64,000 nucleotides of DNA from Caenispirillum bisanense (GCA_945877815.1 CAMDWJ010000003.1:84221-148220); one strand, 5' to 3'. Counted from the first letter of the stretch, positions 33,308 to 42,393 are shown. The notes: generated by a model from the letters alone, not told the origin. Translations and numbers: made by a program.

Positions 33308-34367
33308 ATGACAGTCGCCTCCCCGTCCACGCCCCCCCCCCCTCGTCGCGCATCTCGTCGGCAGTGTGCCTCTGGCGGACGCGGCGGCCGTGTTCCGCAA
33401 ACTCGGTCCGGAGCTCGGGCCATACCTCCGCCGCCTGCCCGATGGCGAGACCGGGCGGCGTGCCGACTGGATCGGGTTCGTGCGCCGCAATCTCGGCCGC
33501 AACCCCGCCTTCGAAAAAGACACCGACGTTGCGAACTTTCAATTCAAGCAATGGGACGGCAAGGTCGTCATGGAATGGCCGCTACTGCGCTTCGCGTCCG
33601 GCGCGGATCGCAAGGCAGTTTCCTTCACGACCGGATATGCATCGGATGCGATCGCATCCCACGCGGTTTACGCCCGCGCACGCGCCGACGGCATCATTCC
33701 TGCGCATATCAAATTCCAGATCTGCGCGGCCACACCGCATGCCATTTCCTATATGTACGTGACACCTCGCGACCAGGCCGATTTCACGCGCGCCTATAGC
33801 AAACATCTGATCGGCGAAGTCGCCGCCATCGCCGATGCCCTGCCGCATGCGGAGCTCGCCCTGCAATGGGACGTCTGCCAGGAAGTCCTGATGTGGGAGG
33901 GGTGTTTCGAACAGCCGCCGGGCTATAAGGACGAGATCATTGCCTCGCTCGCCGCCACTGGCGACGCCGTCCCGGCCGACATCGAACTCGGCTACCATTT
34001 GTGTTACGGCAGCCCGCTGGATGAGCATTGCGTGCAGCCCAAGGATCTCGGGGTCTGTGTCGAAATGACGACGGCCATCCTCGGTGCCGTTCGACGCAGG
34101 GTCCAATATGTGCATCTACCTGTGCCGCACGACCGCCGCGACGAGGATTACGTCCGCCCGCTCGGCGCCCTGATGCTGCCCGCCGGAACCGATCTCTATA
34201 TCGGCTGTGTCCATGCCGACAATGCGACCGGCAATGTCAGCCGATTGGCTGCGGCACAGCGTTTTGCCCGGATCGCGGGCGTAGGCACCGAATGCGGCTG
34301 GGGGCGGGGCGATCCGCAGCGCTTAGACGCTATTCTGGCGGCTCATCGCGCCTTGATCGTGTCCTAA
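33308..34367 (+). pseudogene. MetE-like protein gene with a C11 tract that shifts the frame near the start
   Basis: A long open frame runs from 33366 to 34367 (333 residues, starting at an internal GTG). The conserved beginning of the family, LVAHLVGSVPLADAAAVFRK, extends upstream of that GTG into a run of 11 C at 33332-33342. The only well-placed ATG, 33308 (preceded by GGGG), reads MTVASPSTPPPP and enters the tract one base out of frame; with ten C the two join as MTVASPSTPPPLVAHLVGS. Later motifs include LGYHLCYGSP, VHLPVPHDRRD and GTECGWGRGD. It is the most divergent of three MetE-like proteins here. The run may switch expression, or be a sequence error. Confidence 0.75.
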
Positions 34368-34505
34368 AACGGTTACAGCCAATCGGCCTTAAAAAAGCCA
34401 CTCTGGGACATGAATCTGTTAAGAATCAATTTTATATACTGAGGGCGCCGGACATCGAGCGTCCGTGCGTGCACACGAACCCTGAGCAGATTTCAGAAGC
34501 CCGAG

Positions 34506-35720
34506 ATGCCCGCAGATAAAAAACCGCAAAGAACCGAACCCAGTTTTGGACCCTCTGCAGACCCGGGGGCGGATACCGGCGGCGGCGGCGCGCCGCATGC
34601 GGCGAAACCCAAGCGGACCTTATCGTCGGAGTTCAAGGCGATTCCTGCCGACCGAGCCGGCGGGGCGCCCATCGATCCGGCGGCGTTGCGCGCCGCCTTT
34701 CGGACCGAGCGCGCCGAGCCGTCGCTCCATTCTCATCGCGCGTCCGCTGGCGCCGGCGACGAACGCTCGCGCGCACCGTTGTCCACCGATCCCGAAGCTC
34801 AGCGCGCCGCACAGCGCGCGCAAACCGCCACGACGCGCGGCGGCATGCTCGGCACGGTCGTAACACTGGCGTCGATCGCCGTGCTCGCGGGCGTCCTCGC
34901 GATCAGGTTTCCCGAATATCTTCCGGCCAGCGTGACATCGCTGTGGCGTTCGCCTGCCCCTCCCGTACGCGAGGTTGCTTCGACGGCATCGACCCCGTCC
35001 GTGACGCCGTTCAGTCCGCCCCCGCAAACGCCGCTGCTTGGCACGACGCCCACCGGGCCGGCCTCCGCCTCTCCGCCAAAGATCGATCCCATGGCGCAAG
35101 AGATCGGTACCGCACGCCTAGCGACGCCGCCTGTATCGAATACGAAAAACGCGCCCGCCATAGCTCCCTCACCCGAGAAAGAAACCAATCTCGCGCTTGC
35201 GACCCAAGGCATGAAGGCCGTTGAGCCGCCGCCACAACAAGCACTGCCGCAAGTGCAACCGCCGGCGAACCAATCGCCCAAGAGCCAAACCCAGCCGGCG
35301 CCCGTCGCACCTAAAGCCACGGCGACGGCTACGCCGAAAGCCGCCTCGGCGCCCGTTCCCGCACAACCCGTTGCCCAACCTAAGCAGCAGACGCAACCCC
35401 AGGCGCAAACCAAGGCACCGCAGGAAGATTTTCTGGCGATGGTCAATGGGGCCTTGAAGAACGGAACGCCGGTTGGCGCATCGACCAACAATGCCGACGA
35501 GGCCAGCGCCGCCGGAGAACTCGTGCAGTCCGTCCAACTTAAGCTTCGCGACCGCGGCTACGATCCGGGCAGCGTCGATGGGCGCGCCGGAACCAAGACG
35601 ACCGAAGCCATTCGCTCCTTCCAGCGCAGCGTCGGCATGAATCCCGACGGACAGATCGATATGGCTCTCATGGAAAAATTGGGCGTTGTCGGGAAACGGC
35701 TCCAGTTCCCCACCCGCTAA
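34506..35720 (+). CDS. Single-span membrane protein with C-terminal peptidoglycan-binding domain
   Basis: A 404-residue protein. Residues 1-110 are a hydrophilic, probably cytoplasmic region; 113-131 form one membrane helix (MLGTVVTLASIAVLAGVLA); about 140-315 are a Pro/Ala/Gln-rich linker; and 335-395 hold a PG_binding_1 domain (VQSVQLKLRDRGYDPGSVDG, RAGTKTTEAIRSFQRSVGM). The topology places the wall-binding domain in the periplasm. The ATG at 34506 lacks a strong ribosome-binding site, but no better start exists. The MscS gene starts 10 bases after its stop, so the two are likely co-expressed: a wall-attached protein next to a tension-gated channel. Low-complexity composition makes family assignment beyond the domain unsafe. 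Confidence 0.85.
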   Translation: MPADKKPQRTEPSFGPSADPGADTGGGGAPHAAKPKRTLSSEFKAIPADRAGGAPIDPAALRAAFRTERAEPSLHSHRASAGAGDERSRAPLSTDPEAQRAAQRAQTATTRGGMLGTVVTLASIAVLAGVLAIRFPEYLPASVTSLWRSPAPPVREVASTASTPSVTPFSPPPQTPLLGTTPTGPASASPPKIDPMAQEIGTARLATPPVSNTKNAPAIAPSPEKETNLALATQGMKAVEPPPQQALPQVQPPANQSPKSQTQPAPVAPKATATATPKAASAPVPAQPVAQPKQQTQPQAQTKAPQEDFLAMVNGALKNGTPVGASTNNADEASAAGELVQSVQLKLRDRGYDPGSVDGRAGTKTTEAIRSFQRSVGMNPDGQIDMALMEKLGVVGKRLQFPTR

Positions 35721-35730
35721 GCGGGTGCGT

Positions 35731-37974
35731 ATGTCCTCCTTCGCGGCCCGCCTTCGCACCGGATCGGCTGCACTCCTTGTCGCACTGCTGGTCGCCGTCG
35801 CCTCGGTGATGCCCGCACCCGCGACGGCGCAGGTTGCGGGCACGGTCAGCGCCCAGGAACTCGACTCGCTCATCCAAACCCTGGAGAACGACAAAAGCCG
35901 CGCCGATTTCGTTCGCAACCTGAAGACATTGCAGGAGGCGCAACGCGCCGCCGCGAAAGGCACCGAAATCGCCCCCGACAACTGGCTCGCGCAATTTTCG
36001 GGTCAATTGCGCAACGCGGTCGGCAACGTCGCAGCGCTGGGCGGCGGCATCGACGTGCGGCGCTTCACGACCTGGCTGCAAGACCGCATCACCGATCCGG
36101 GCTCGCGCCAACGCGGCTTCGAAGATTTCCTCAAGATCGTCGCGATCATCGCCAGCGGCATCATGACCTTCCTGGTCATAAACTTTTTGCTCAAGCGCCC
36201 GCGCGCGGCCATCGAAAACCGCACGCATGCGTCGATCTTCTCGCAGCTGCTCTTTGCCTTTCTGCGTCTCATGCTGGATTTCATCCCGCTGGCAGCCGGC
36301 GCCGGGCTGTCGCTTGCCATCGCAGGCCTGATCGAACCCCGCCAATTGACCCGGCTGATCGCGCTCGCCTTCGTCAACGCGCTGGTGGCCAGCGAGTTAC
36401 TCACCATGCTCGCGCGCTTCGCGCTGGCACCACGCGTGTCCAACCTGCGCGTCCTGCCCTTTGCCGACGAGACCGCCTATTATTTGTATATCTGGATCTG
36501 CCGGCTCGGCTATGTGGCGCTCTACGGCTATTTCGCCCTCGAAGCCTGCCTGCTGATGGGATTGTCGAAGCCCGCCTATAGCGTGCTGATCAATCTTCTC
36601 GGCCTTGTCATCGCGCTGCTGGTCATCATTTTCGTCCTGCAAAACCGCGAGACGGTGGCGACCAATATCCGCCGCGCCCGCGAGAGCGAAAGCCAATGGG
36701 TCGCATTCCGTCGCCCGCTCGCCGCGGTTTGGCATCTGCTAGCGATCTTTTATGTCGTCGCCCTTTATCTCGTTCTGTCGTTGCGCGGGAATGATGGCAC
36801 GGCCTTCATCATCCGCGGCAGCCTACTGACGGCCGCAGTCCTATTCGTCGTCTGGCTGTTGGACGGTGCGGTCCGTTCGATCACGCTACGCGGCTTCAAG
36901 ATCGCCGAAGATGTGCAAGGCCGCTTCCCGGGCCTGCAGACCAAGGTCAACCGTTATACAGTCGCCATCAACGTCGTCTTGCGATCCTTCATCGCGGCGC
37001 TTGCCGCCGCGACAATCCTCGAAGCCTGGGGTGTGGGGGTTTTCAATTGGATCGGAAGTCCGCTCGGCCAACGCATGGCCTCGGCCACGATCAGCATCGT
37101 CGTCATCTTGGCCTTGGCTCTAACGACCTGGGAGTTGGTCAGTTCGTTGATCGAGCGGCGCCTGACCGGTTCGGCCAATGGGCGCAGCATCAGCACGCGC
37201 GCGCTCACACTTCTGCCGCTCGCGCGCACCGTGCTGCGGCTCATTCTGATCGTGCTGGTGACGATGGTGGTGCTGGCCGAAATCGGCATGAACATCACGC
37301 CGCTGCTGGCCGGCGCCGGCGTCATCGGTCTCGCCGTCGGGTTCGGCGCACAGAAACTCGTGCAGGATGTCATCACCGGCTGGTTCATCTTGATGGAGGA
37401 TACGATCTCGGTCGGCGACAATGTCGATCTCGGCAGCCACGCAGGCTTGGTCGAACGCATCAATATCCGCACCATCCAATTGCGCGACGGCGAGGGCGCC
37501 ATCCACACGATCCCCTTCAGCGCGGTCAATGCCATCACCAACAAGACGCGCGATTTCTCGTTCTATCAGGTCGATGTGCGGGTTTCCTTCAACGAGGATA
37601 CGGACCGCGTGGTTACAATCCTAAAATCGGTCGGCGAAGAGATGCGCGAGGACAAGGTCCTCGGACGCGACATTCTTGCCCCCGTCGATATCGACGGTGT
37701 GGAGCGCTTCGACGAATTCGCCGTGATCCTGCGCCCGCGCATCCGCACCCGCGTCGGTCAACAAGGCAAGATCGGGCACGAGTTCAATCGCCGGCTCAAG
37801 AAGGCCTTCGATGCGAACGGCATCGAAATGCCCTATCCACACCGCACGATCTATACCGGGACCCCACGGAAAGCCGCAACGACGCAGACCGATGAGTCGG
37901 ATCGCACGCGGGGCGATGAAATTCGGAGCGATGAGCCGCACATCGACAAGAATGTTCCCCGCTCCACGGATTGA
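35731..37974 (+). CDS. Large MscS-family mechanosensitive ion channel
   Basis: A 747-residue inner-membrane protein with a signal peptide (cleavage near TAQ-V at ~34), a periplasmic N-terminal domain of about 120 residues, about ten further membrane helices, and the MscS core: pore helix PLLAGAGVIGLAVGFGAQKL, then DVITGWFILMEDTISVGDNV and the beta domain (GLVERINIRTIQLRDGEGAI, HTIPFSAVNAITN). The C-terminal alpha/beta part ends in MPYPHRTIY. The size is that of MscM/YbdG-like large members rather than the 286-residue MscS. The ATG at 35731 is chosen for the signal peptide; GTG at 35725 is an alternative. It releases solutes under osmotic downshock. A basic, acidic-mixed tail of 50 residues follows the core. 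Confidence 0.92.
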   Translation: MSSFAARLRTGSAALLVALLVAVASVMPAPATAQVAGTVSAQELDSLIQTLENDKSRADFVRNLKTLQEAQRAAAKGTEIAPDNWLAQFSGQLRNAVGNVAALGGGIDVRRFTTWLQDRITDPGSRQRGFEDFLKIVAIIASGIMTFLVINFLLKRPRAAIENRTHASIFSQLLFAFLRLMLDFIPLAAGAGLSLAIAGLIEPRQLTRLIALAFVNALVASELLTMLARFALAPRVSNLRVLPFADETAYYLYIWICRLGYVALYGYFALEACLLMGLSKPAYSVLINLLGLVIALLVIIFVLQNRETVATNIRRARESESQWVAFRRPLAAVWHLLAIFYVVALYLVLSLRGNDGTAFIIRGSLLTAAVLFVVWLLDGAVRSITLRGFKIAEDVQGRFPGLQTKVNRYTVAINVVLRSFIAALAAATILEAWGVGVFNWIGSPLGQRMASATISIVVILALALTTWELVSSLIERRLTGSANGRSISTRALTLLPLARTVLRLILIVLVTMVVLAEIGMNITPLLAGAGVIGLAVGFGAQKLVQDVITGWFILMEDTISVGDNVDLGSHAGLVERINIRTIQLRDGEGAIHTIPFSAVNAITNKTRDFSFYQVDVRVSFNEDTDRVVTILKSVGEEMREDKVLGRDILAPVDIDGVERFDEFAVILRPRIRTRVGQQGKIGHEFNRRLKKAFDANGIEMPYPHRTIYTGTPRKAATTQTDESDRTRGDEIRSDEPHIDKNVPRSTD

Positions 37975-37992
37975 AGAGCCGGGGCCTGAAGA

Positions 37993-38712
37993 TCAGGCCG
38001 CTTCGATCGTCTCAACCCAGGGTTCGATCGTCCCCACCAAGGGAACATGATCGGACGCGATGCGCGTCAACGGCGTGCGGTGGGCAGCTAGACGTACAAG
38101 ACGATTGTTCGGGATCGTCCAGATGCGGTCCAGCGATACCATCGGACGGCGCGCCGGAAAGCTGCGCACCTTGGGCATCGGCATGGGCGCGCCGATCCGC
38201 TGCAGATGCCGCCGCTCCGGCCCGAAGATGTTGAAATCGCCGAGCAGAACGGTCAGCGGCTGAGGGTTTTCGGCGAGACGCGACGCGATCAGCGCGATCT
38301 GCTTGCGCCGTTCGGGCGCGAACAATCCGAGATGGGCGGCCAGGATGCGCACCGGGCCGAGGCGCGTTTCGGCCAGGCAATCGATGGCGCCCCGCTCGGC
38401 GAAGGCCATGACAGTCAGATCGACCAGCGTGATATCGATGATCTCACCCCGCACCAAAAGGGCGTTCCCGAACGGCAGTTTGCGGCGGTGCAGGCTGGGG
38501 CCGGCGACCACGCTCATACCGAGCCGATCTGCGAAGAAGCTCGCCTGTTCCTGCTCGCCTGCCATCAAGCCGCCGACTTCCTGCAGGGCGATGATATCGG
38601 CATCGATTTCGCGCAGAACCTTGAGGATTCGTTCGGGATCATAGCGACGATCGCCGCCCACACAGGAATGCACATTATAAGTCATGACACGCAACGGCGA
38701 CGACGACGTCAT
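37993..38712 (-). CDS. Endonuclease/exonuclease/phosphatase-family protein
   Basis: A 239-residue enzyme of the EEP (DNase I-like) superfamily. Motifs: YNVHSCVGGD (metal-site Asn), IIALQEVGG (metal-binding Glu), LLGDFNIFGP (Asp/Asn pair), and the terminal SDHVPLVG (catalytic His). The family cleaves phosphodiesters of DNA, inositol phosphates or lipids. No signal peptide is present, so it should be cytoplasmic. It faces the cation antiporter gene divergently (about 180 bases) and converges with the MscS gene (19 bases). The substrate cannot be distinguished; the closest feel is the bacterial metal-dependent hydrolases associated with phospholipid remodelling. Confidence 0.9.
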   Translation of the reverse strand: MTSSSPLRVMTYNVHSCVGGDRRYDPERILKVLREIDADIIALQEVGGLMAGEQEQASFFADRLGMSVVAGPSLHRRKLPFGNALLVRGEIIDITLVDLTVMAFAERGAIDCLAETRLGPVRILAAHLGLFAPERRKQIALIASRLAENPQPLTVLLGDFNIFGPERRHLQRIGAPMPMPKVRSFPARRPMVSLDRIWTIPNNRLVRLAAHRTPLTRIASDHVPLVGTIEPWVETIEAA

Positions 38713-38889
38713 ACAACTTTTCCCCGGGAAAAAGGCGGCGAACAGTCGAACGCCGATACCGACGGGCGATAATCTAGCCGACTTCGCGGCAAAAAGAGAG
38801 TGTTGGGAACCGAGGGTACGCGATAAGTGATCGACGCCGTCTTGCCAAGAGCCGTTGTGCGGCGGCGGAACGCGGGCTAAACATCCTTC

Positions 38890-40545
38890 GTGCCCGATAC
38901 GCGCTATCTCGTCGATGTTCTCCTGCTGCTTGCGGCGGCGGTCATCTGCGTGCCCATTTTCCAGCGCCTGCGCCTCGGACCCGTGCTCGGATACCTCGCG
39001 GCCGGCATCCTCGTCGGCCCATCGGGCCTCGGGCTGATCGGCGAAATCGAAGCGCTCCGCGCGCTCGCCGAACTCGGCGTCGTTTTCTTGCTGTTCACCA
39101 TCGGGCTCGAACTCACCTTCGAGAAACTGCGCGGTTTCGGCTCGGCGAAGTTCCTGCTGGGCGGCGCCCAGGTCGCCGTGACGGCGGCTGCGGCCGGCGC
39201 GATCACCCTAGCGCTCGGCCACAGCTACGCCGCCGCCGCCGTGGTCGGCGGCGCGGTCGCGATGTCGTCCACCGCCATCGTCGTGCCGCTGCTGGCGAGC
39301 CAAGCGCGGCTTGCCACGGAATTCGGCCAGGCGGCGCTGGCTGTTTTGCTGGTCCAGGATCTCGTGATGGCGCCGCTGCTGGTGCTGATCGAGACGCTGC
39401 GCGGCAGTGCCGATGCGAGCGGTCCCGAGCTGGTCACGGCCTTGGGCCTTGCAGGCTTGAAGGCGATCGCCGCGGTCGGCGTCATTGTCATTGTTGGGCG
39501 CTTCGTGCTGCAGCCTTTGTTCCGCATGGTGGCCGAGGCGAAAAGCCCAGAATTGTTCGTCGGCATGGCGCTGCTGGCCGCGCTGGGCACCAGCTGGCTG
39601 ACCGAACATGTCGGCCTGTCGCTTGCCTTCGGCGCCTTTCTCGCCGGCATCTTGTTGGCCGAAACCGAATTCCGCCATCAGGTCGCCGCCGATATCGAAC
39701 CCTTCCGCGGCATTCTGCTCGGACTGTTCTTCATCACCGTCGGCATGGCCATCGATCTTCCGACGGCCGCCAGCCATCCCGGCGCCGTGCTCGCCGTGAC
39801 CGCAGGGTTGCTGCTCGGCAAATCCGCGATCATCGCGGTGCTGGCGCGCATCTTCGGCCACGGCGGATGGGATTCGGTCCGGCTGGGCCTGTTGCTCGGG
39901 CAAGGCGGCGAGTTCGCCTTCGTGTTGATCGGCCTCGCGGCGGCAACGCAATTGCTGCCCGAAACATTCGCGCAGATTTTACTGGCCGCGGTCGGCGTCA
40001 CGCTGGTCGCCATGCCGTTCCTGGCGATCCTCGAGGAACGATTGGGTCGCTGGCTCGATCTAAGCTATGTGCGCCTCGACGGCGCCGACGTGCGCCTCGC
40101 CGCGGGCGACCATGTCATCGTCATCGGCCAGGGTGAGGTCGGCCGCATCGTCACACGCATTCTCAAAGCCTCCGACATCCCCTATCTGTCGCTCGATCAA
40201 TCCGCAGGCGTGGTAAAGGCGTTGCGGCGCGCGGGCGAGCCCATCTATTTCGGCGATGCGACGGACATGCACATCCTGCACGGACTGCGCGCCCATCATG
40301 CGCGCGCCATTATCGTCGCGGCCTCGACACCCGGCACCGCCGAAGGGGTCGCCGCGATCTGCCGCCACACCTTCCCCGACCAAAAGCTGATCGTGCGCGG
40401 CCCGACCGAGCAGGCGGTGCTCGATCTGCGCAAGCTCGGCGTAACGGCGGCCGTGCAGGAATCGACCGAGATCGGCTTGCGCCTGGTGGGCGCACTCCTC
40501 GAAGATCAGGAAAACGACGCGCCGCGAGTAGGAGAGATTTCATGA
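38890..40545 (+). CDS. CPA2-type monovalent cation:proton antiporter with RCK domain (KefB/KefC-like)
   Basis: A 551-residue transporter. The N-terminal ~390 residues have 12-13 membrane helices of the Na_H_Exchanger fold (LGVVFLLFTIGLELTFEKLR, GGAVAMSSTAIVVPLLASQA, FGAFLAGILLAETEF). A C-terminal TrkA-N/RCK domain starts near 410: DHVIVIGQGEVGRIVTRIL carries the NAD-binding GxGxxG, later GDATDMHIL. It probably expels K+ in exchange for H+ under cytoplasmic ligand control. A GTG start at 38890 is used. Its stop overlaps the enolase-superfamily gene by 4 bases (ATGA), an odd functional pairing. No KefF/KefG-like partner is nearby. Confidence 0.93.
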   Translation: MPDTRYLVDVLLLLAAAVICVPIFQRLRLGPVLGYLAAGILVGPSGLGLIGEIEALRALAELGVVFLLFTIGLELTFEKLRGFGSAKFLLGGAQVAVTAAAAGAITLALGHSYAAAAVVGGAVAMSSTAIVVPLLASQARLATEFGQAALAVLLVQDLVMAPLLVLIETLRGSADASGPELVTALGLAGLKAIAAVGVIVIVGRFVLQPLFRMVAEAKSPELFVGMALLAALGTSWLTEHVGLSLAFGAFLAGILLAETEFRHQVAADIEPFRGILLGLFFITVGMAIDLPTAASHPGAVLAVTAGLLLGKSAIIAVLARIFGHGGWDSVRLGLLLGQGGEFAFVLIGLAAATQLLPETFAQILLAAVGVTLVAMPFLAILEERLGRWLDLSYVRLDGADVRLAAGDHVIVIGQGEVGRIVTRILKASDIPYLSLDQSAGVVKALRRAGEPIYFGDATDMHILHGLRAHHARAIIVAASTPGTAEGVAAICRHTFPDQKLIVRGPTEQAVLDLRKLGVTAAVQESTEIGLRLVGALLEDQENDAPRVGEIS

Positions 40546-41672
40546 AAATCACCCGCGTGACCGCGACCAATCTAAGCTTCGAAGCGCGCGCCGCCGCCGG
40601 CGGATTGGGCGGCGAAGGAGCCGAGGCGACCTGCTTCGTCGCGGTCGAGACCGACGAAGGCATCACCGGCTACGGGCAGACCGGCATCACCCAAACCGAG
40701 ATCGTCGCGGCCTGCGTGAACCATGTGCTGTCTCATGTGGTGGTCGGCCAGAACCCGCTTGATGTCGAAAACATCGGCCATCTCATGTATTGGGCGGCGA
40801 ACCCGTGGGGCCAGACCGGCTATGCGAGCCATGCTGCCGCCGCCATCGATGTGGCGCTGTGGGACATCAAGGGCAAGATGTTCGGCCAGCCGGTATGGCG
40901 GCTGTTGGGGGGGGCGCGCAATCGTCTGCCAATTTACATCACCTTCGGCGCCGAGCGGCTCGATCTCAAAGGCGCCGTCGATGTCGCGAAAGAAATCGTC
41001 GCCAAGGGATTTTCGCGCCTGAAGATGCGCGTCGGACGGCCGGGCCTGTCGCGCCGCACCACGCGCCCCGCCATGGACGATATCGTTAGTGCCGATATTG
41101 CGCGCATTGCGGCGGTGCGCGAGGCCATCGGCCCCGATGTGGGATTTGCGCTCGATGCCGGCAACCGTTTGGATTATCCCAATGCCATCCGTCTGGCCAA
41201 GGAAGCCGAACATTACAACATCGCGTTTTTCGAGGAACCCATCACCCAGAACGATCCGGCCCTGATGGCGCAGATGCGGCGGATGTGCCGCGTGCCGCTC
41301 GCGGCGGGGCAGAACGAAGGCCTGCCCTTCCGCTTCAAGCAATTGCTGGTCGCCGAGGCGGTCGATTACGCGCAGCCCAATATCGCGATCTGTTCGGGGC
41401 TCACGAGTGCGCTCAAGGTTGCCGGCATGGCGGCCGCCTTCAATGTGCCCATCTCCAACGGCGGCGGCCACGCACCGCACAACGCACACCTGCAAGCGGG
41501 CGTAATTAACGGCACGATGGTGGAATCCCACGTCGGCGGCTTCGGCGCCTATGAGCATCTTTATGAAGGCTTGCCCATCGTGAAAGACGGCTGGCTCGAA
41601 CTCAGCGAGCGGCCGGGGTTTGGATTGACGCCGGATTTGGAGAGGGTGAAGGCGGCGGCTGGCAAATATTGA
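40542..41672 (+). CDS. Mandelate racemase/muconate lactonizing enzyme-family protein
   Basis: A 376-residue enolase-superfamily enzyme that would abstract a proton alpha to a carboxylate. The base motif is LKMRVG (K-x-R form); metal ligands are Asp in FALDAGNR and Glu in FFEEPI. At the third ligand the sequence is AAGQNEG, where the usual GEN glutamate is displaced, so that site may be altered. The opposite-face histidine is in NGGGHAPHN. GTAGGAGAG precedes the ATG, and the start overlaps the antiporter stop, indicating coupling. A dehydratase or racemase of sugar acids is the family expectation. The substrate is not deducible. Confidence 0.9.
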   Translation: MKITRVTATNLSFEARAAAGGLGGEGAEATCFVAVETDEGITGYGQTGITQTEIVAACVNHVLSHVVVGQNPLDVENIGHLMYWAANPWGQTGYASHAAAAIDVALWDIKGKMFGQPVWRLLGGARNRLPIYITFGAERLDLKGAVDVAKEIVAKGFSRLKMRVGRPGLSRRTTRPAMDDIVSADIARIAAVREAIGPDVGFALDAGNRLDYPNAIRLAKEAEHYNIAFFEEPITQNDPALMAQMRRMCRVPLAAGQNEGLPFRFKQLLVAEAVDYAQPNIAICSGLTSALKVAGMAAAFNVPISNGGGHAPHNAHLQAGVINGTMVESHVGGFGAYEHLYEGLPIVKDGWLELSERPGFGLTPDLERVKAAAGKY

Positions 41673-41722
41673 CAATTCAGCCCGCTCAGACCTAAGTATT
41701 ACTCATATATTTTCGGTAATAC
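41669..41722 (+). promoter_or_regulatory. Promoter and 7-bp inverted-repeat operator of the AbrB/PIN pair
   Basis: TTGACA (41669-41674) is followed after 18 bases by TAAGTA, a reasonable -35/-10 pair. A perfect inverted repeat GTATTAC (41696-41702), 13 bases, GTAATAC (41716-41722) overlaps the -10 side and ends 10 bases before the antitoxin ATG. AbrB-type antitoxins usually repress their own operon through such sites; that it acts so here is inference. Confidence 0.6.
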
Positions 41723-41732
41723 CGGAGACGAT

Positions 41733-41972
41733 ATGAGCACCACCGTCACCAGCAAGGGCCAGGTTACCATTCCCAAAAAGGTGCGCGACCGCCTGGGCAT
41801 CACACCCGGCAGCGAGGTCGAGTTTAGCCTGAACGAGCAAGGCGACGTCGTGCTATTGAAGCGGGGCCGCAAGCGGCCCACGAAGCAAAGCCCATTCGCC
41901 AAAATACGGGGTATCGTCAAGACCGACCTAACCACCGATCAAATCATGGCGCTGATGCGCGGCGACGACTGA
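41733..41972 (+). CDS. AbrB/MazE/SpoVT-type antitoxin
   Basis: A 79-residue protein with the swapped-hairpin DNA-binding domain: TTVTSKGQVTIPKKVRDRLG followed by ITPGSEVEFSLNEQGDVVLL. The C-terminal 30 residues (FAKIRGIVKTDLTTDQIMAL) form the helix expected to bind and neutralise the toxin. CGGAG precedes the ATG. The PIN-domain gene begins 3 bases after its stop. It should repress the operon through the upstream inverted repeat. The pairing AbrB + PIN is a common VapBC variant. Confidence 0.92.
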   Translation: MSTTVTSKGQVTIPKKVRDRLGITPGSEVEFSLNEQGDVVLLKRGRKRPTKQSPFAKIRGIVKTDLTTDQIMALMRGDD

Positions 41973-41975
41973 TCC

Positions 41976-42380
41976 GTGATCCTCGTCGATACCAACGTTC
42001 TATTCGATGTCCTGACCAACGACGCCGAATGGGCCGATTGGTCGCAACGCCATTTGGAAATCTACGCGCTCGAAGACCAACTCATCATCAACCCGGTGAT
42101 CTACGCCGAGTTGTCGTCCCGATTCGAGCATATTGACGCGCTTGAATCCGCACTTATCACCGCGAATATCGAAGTCGTCGAAGTGCCACGCACGGCATTG
42201 TTCCTGGCCGGCAAGGCCTATCGGTTATATCGCGAGCGCTGCGGCATCAAGACCAGCGTCCTCCCTGATTTCTTCATCGGCGCTCACGCCGCCGTGGCGG
42301 CAATCCCACTCCTCACGCGCGACACAACGCGCTATCGCAGCTATTTTCCCACGGTTGAGTTGATCGCGCCGTCGCGGTGA
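41976..42380 (+). CDS. PIN-domain ribonuclease toxin (VapC-like)
   Basis: A 134-residue toxin. PIN-domain acidic residues are Asp5 in MILVDTNVLFD, a glutamate in NPVIYAELSSRF, an aspartate in VLPDFFIGAHA and an aspartate in LLTRDTTRYRSYFP; together they bind Mg2+ for RNA cleavage. The GTG start at 41976 follows the antitoxin by 3 bases. The gene appears intact. It ends 13 bases from the convergent binding-protein gene. Typical VapC toxins cut tRNA or rRNA; the target here is unknown. Confidence 0.92.
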   Translation: MILVDTNVLFDVLTNDAEWADWSQRHLEIYALEDQLIINPVIYAELSSRFEHIDALESALITANIEVVEVPRTALFLAGKAYRLYRERCGIKTSVLPDFFIGAHAAVAAIPLLTRDTTRYRSYFPTVELIAPSR

Positions 42381-42393
42381 TGCCGATGCAAGG

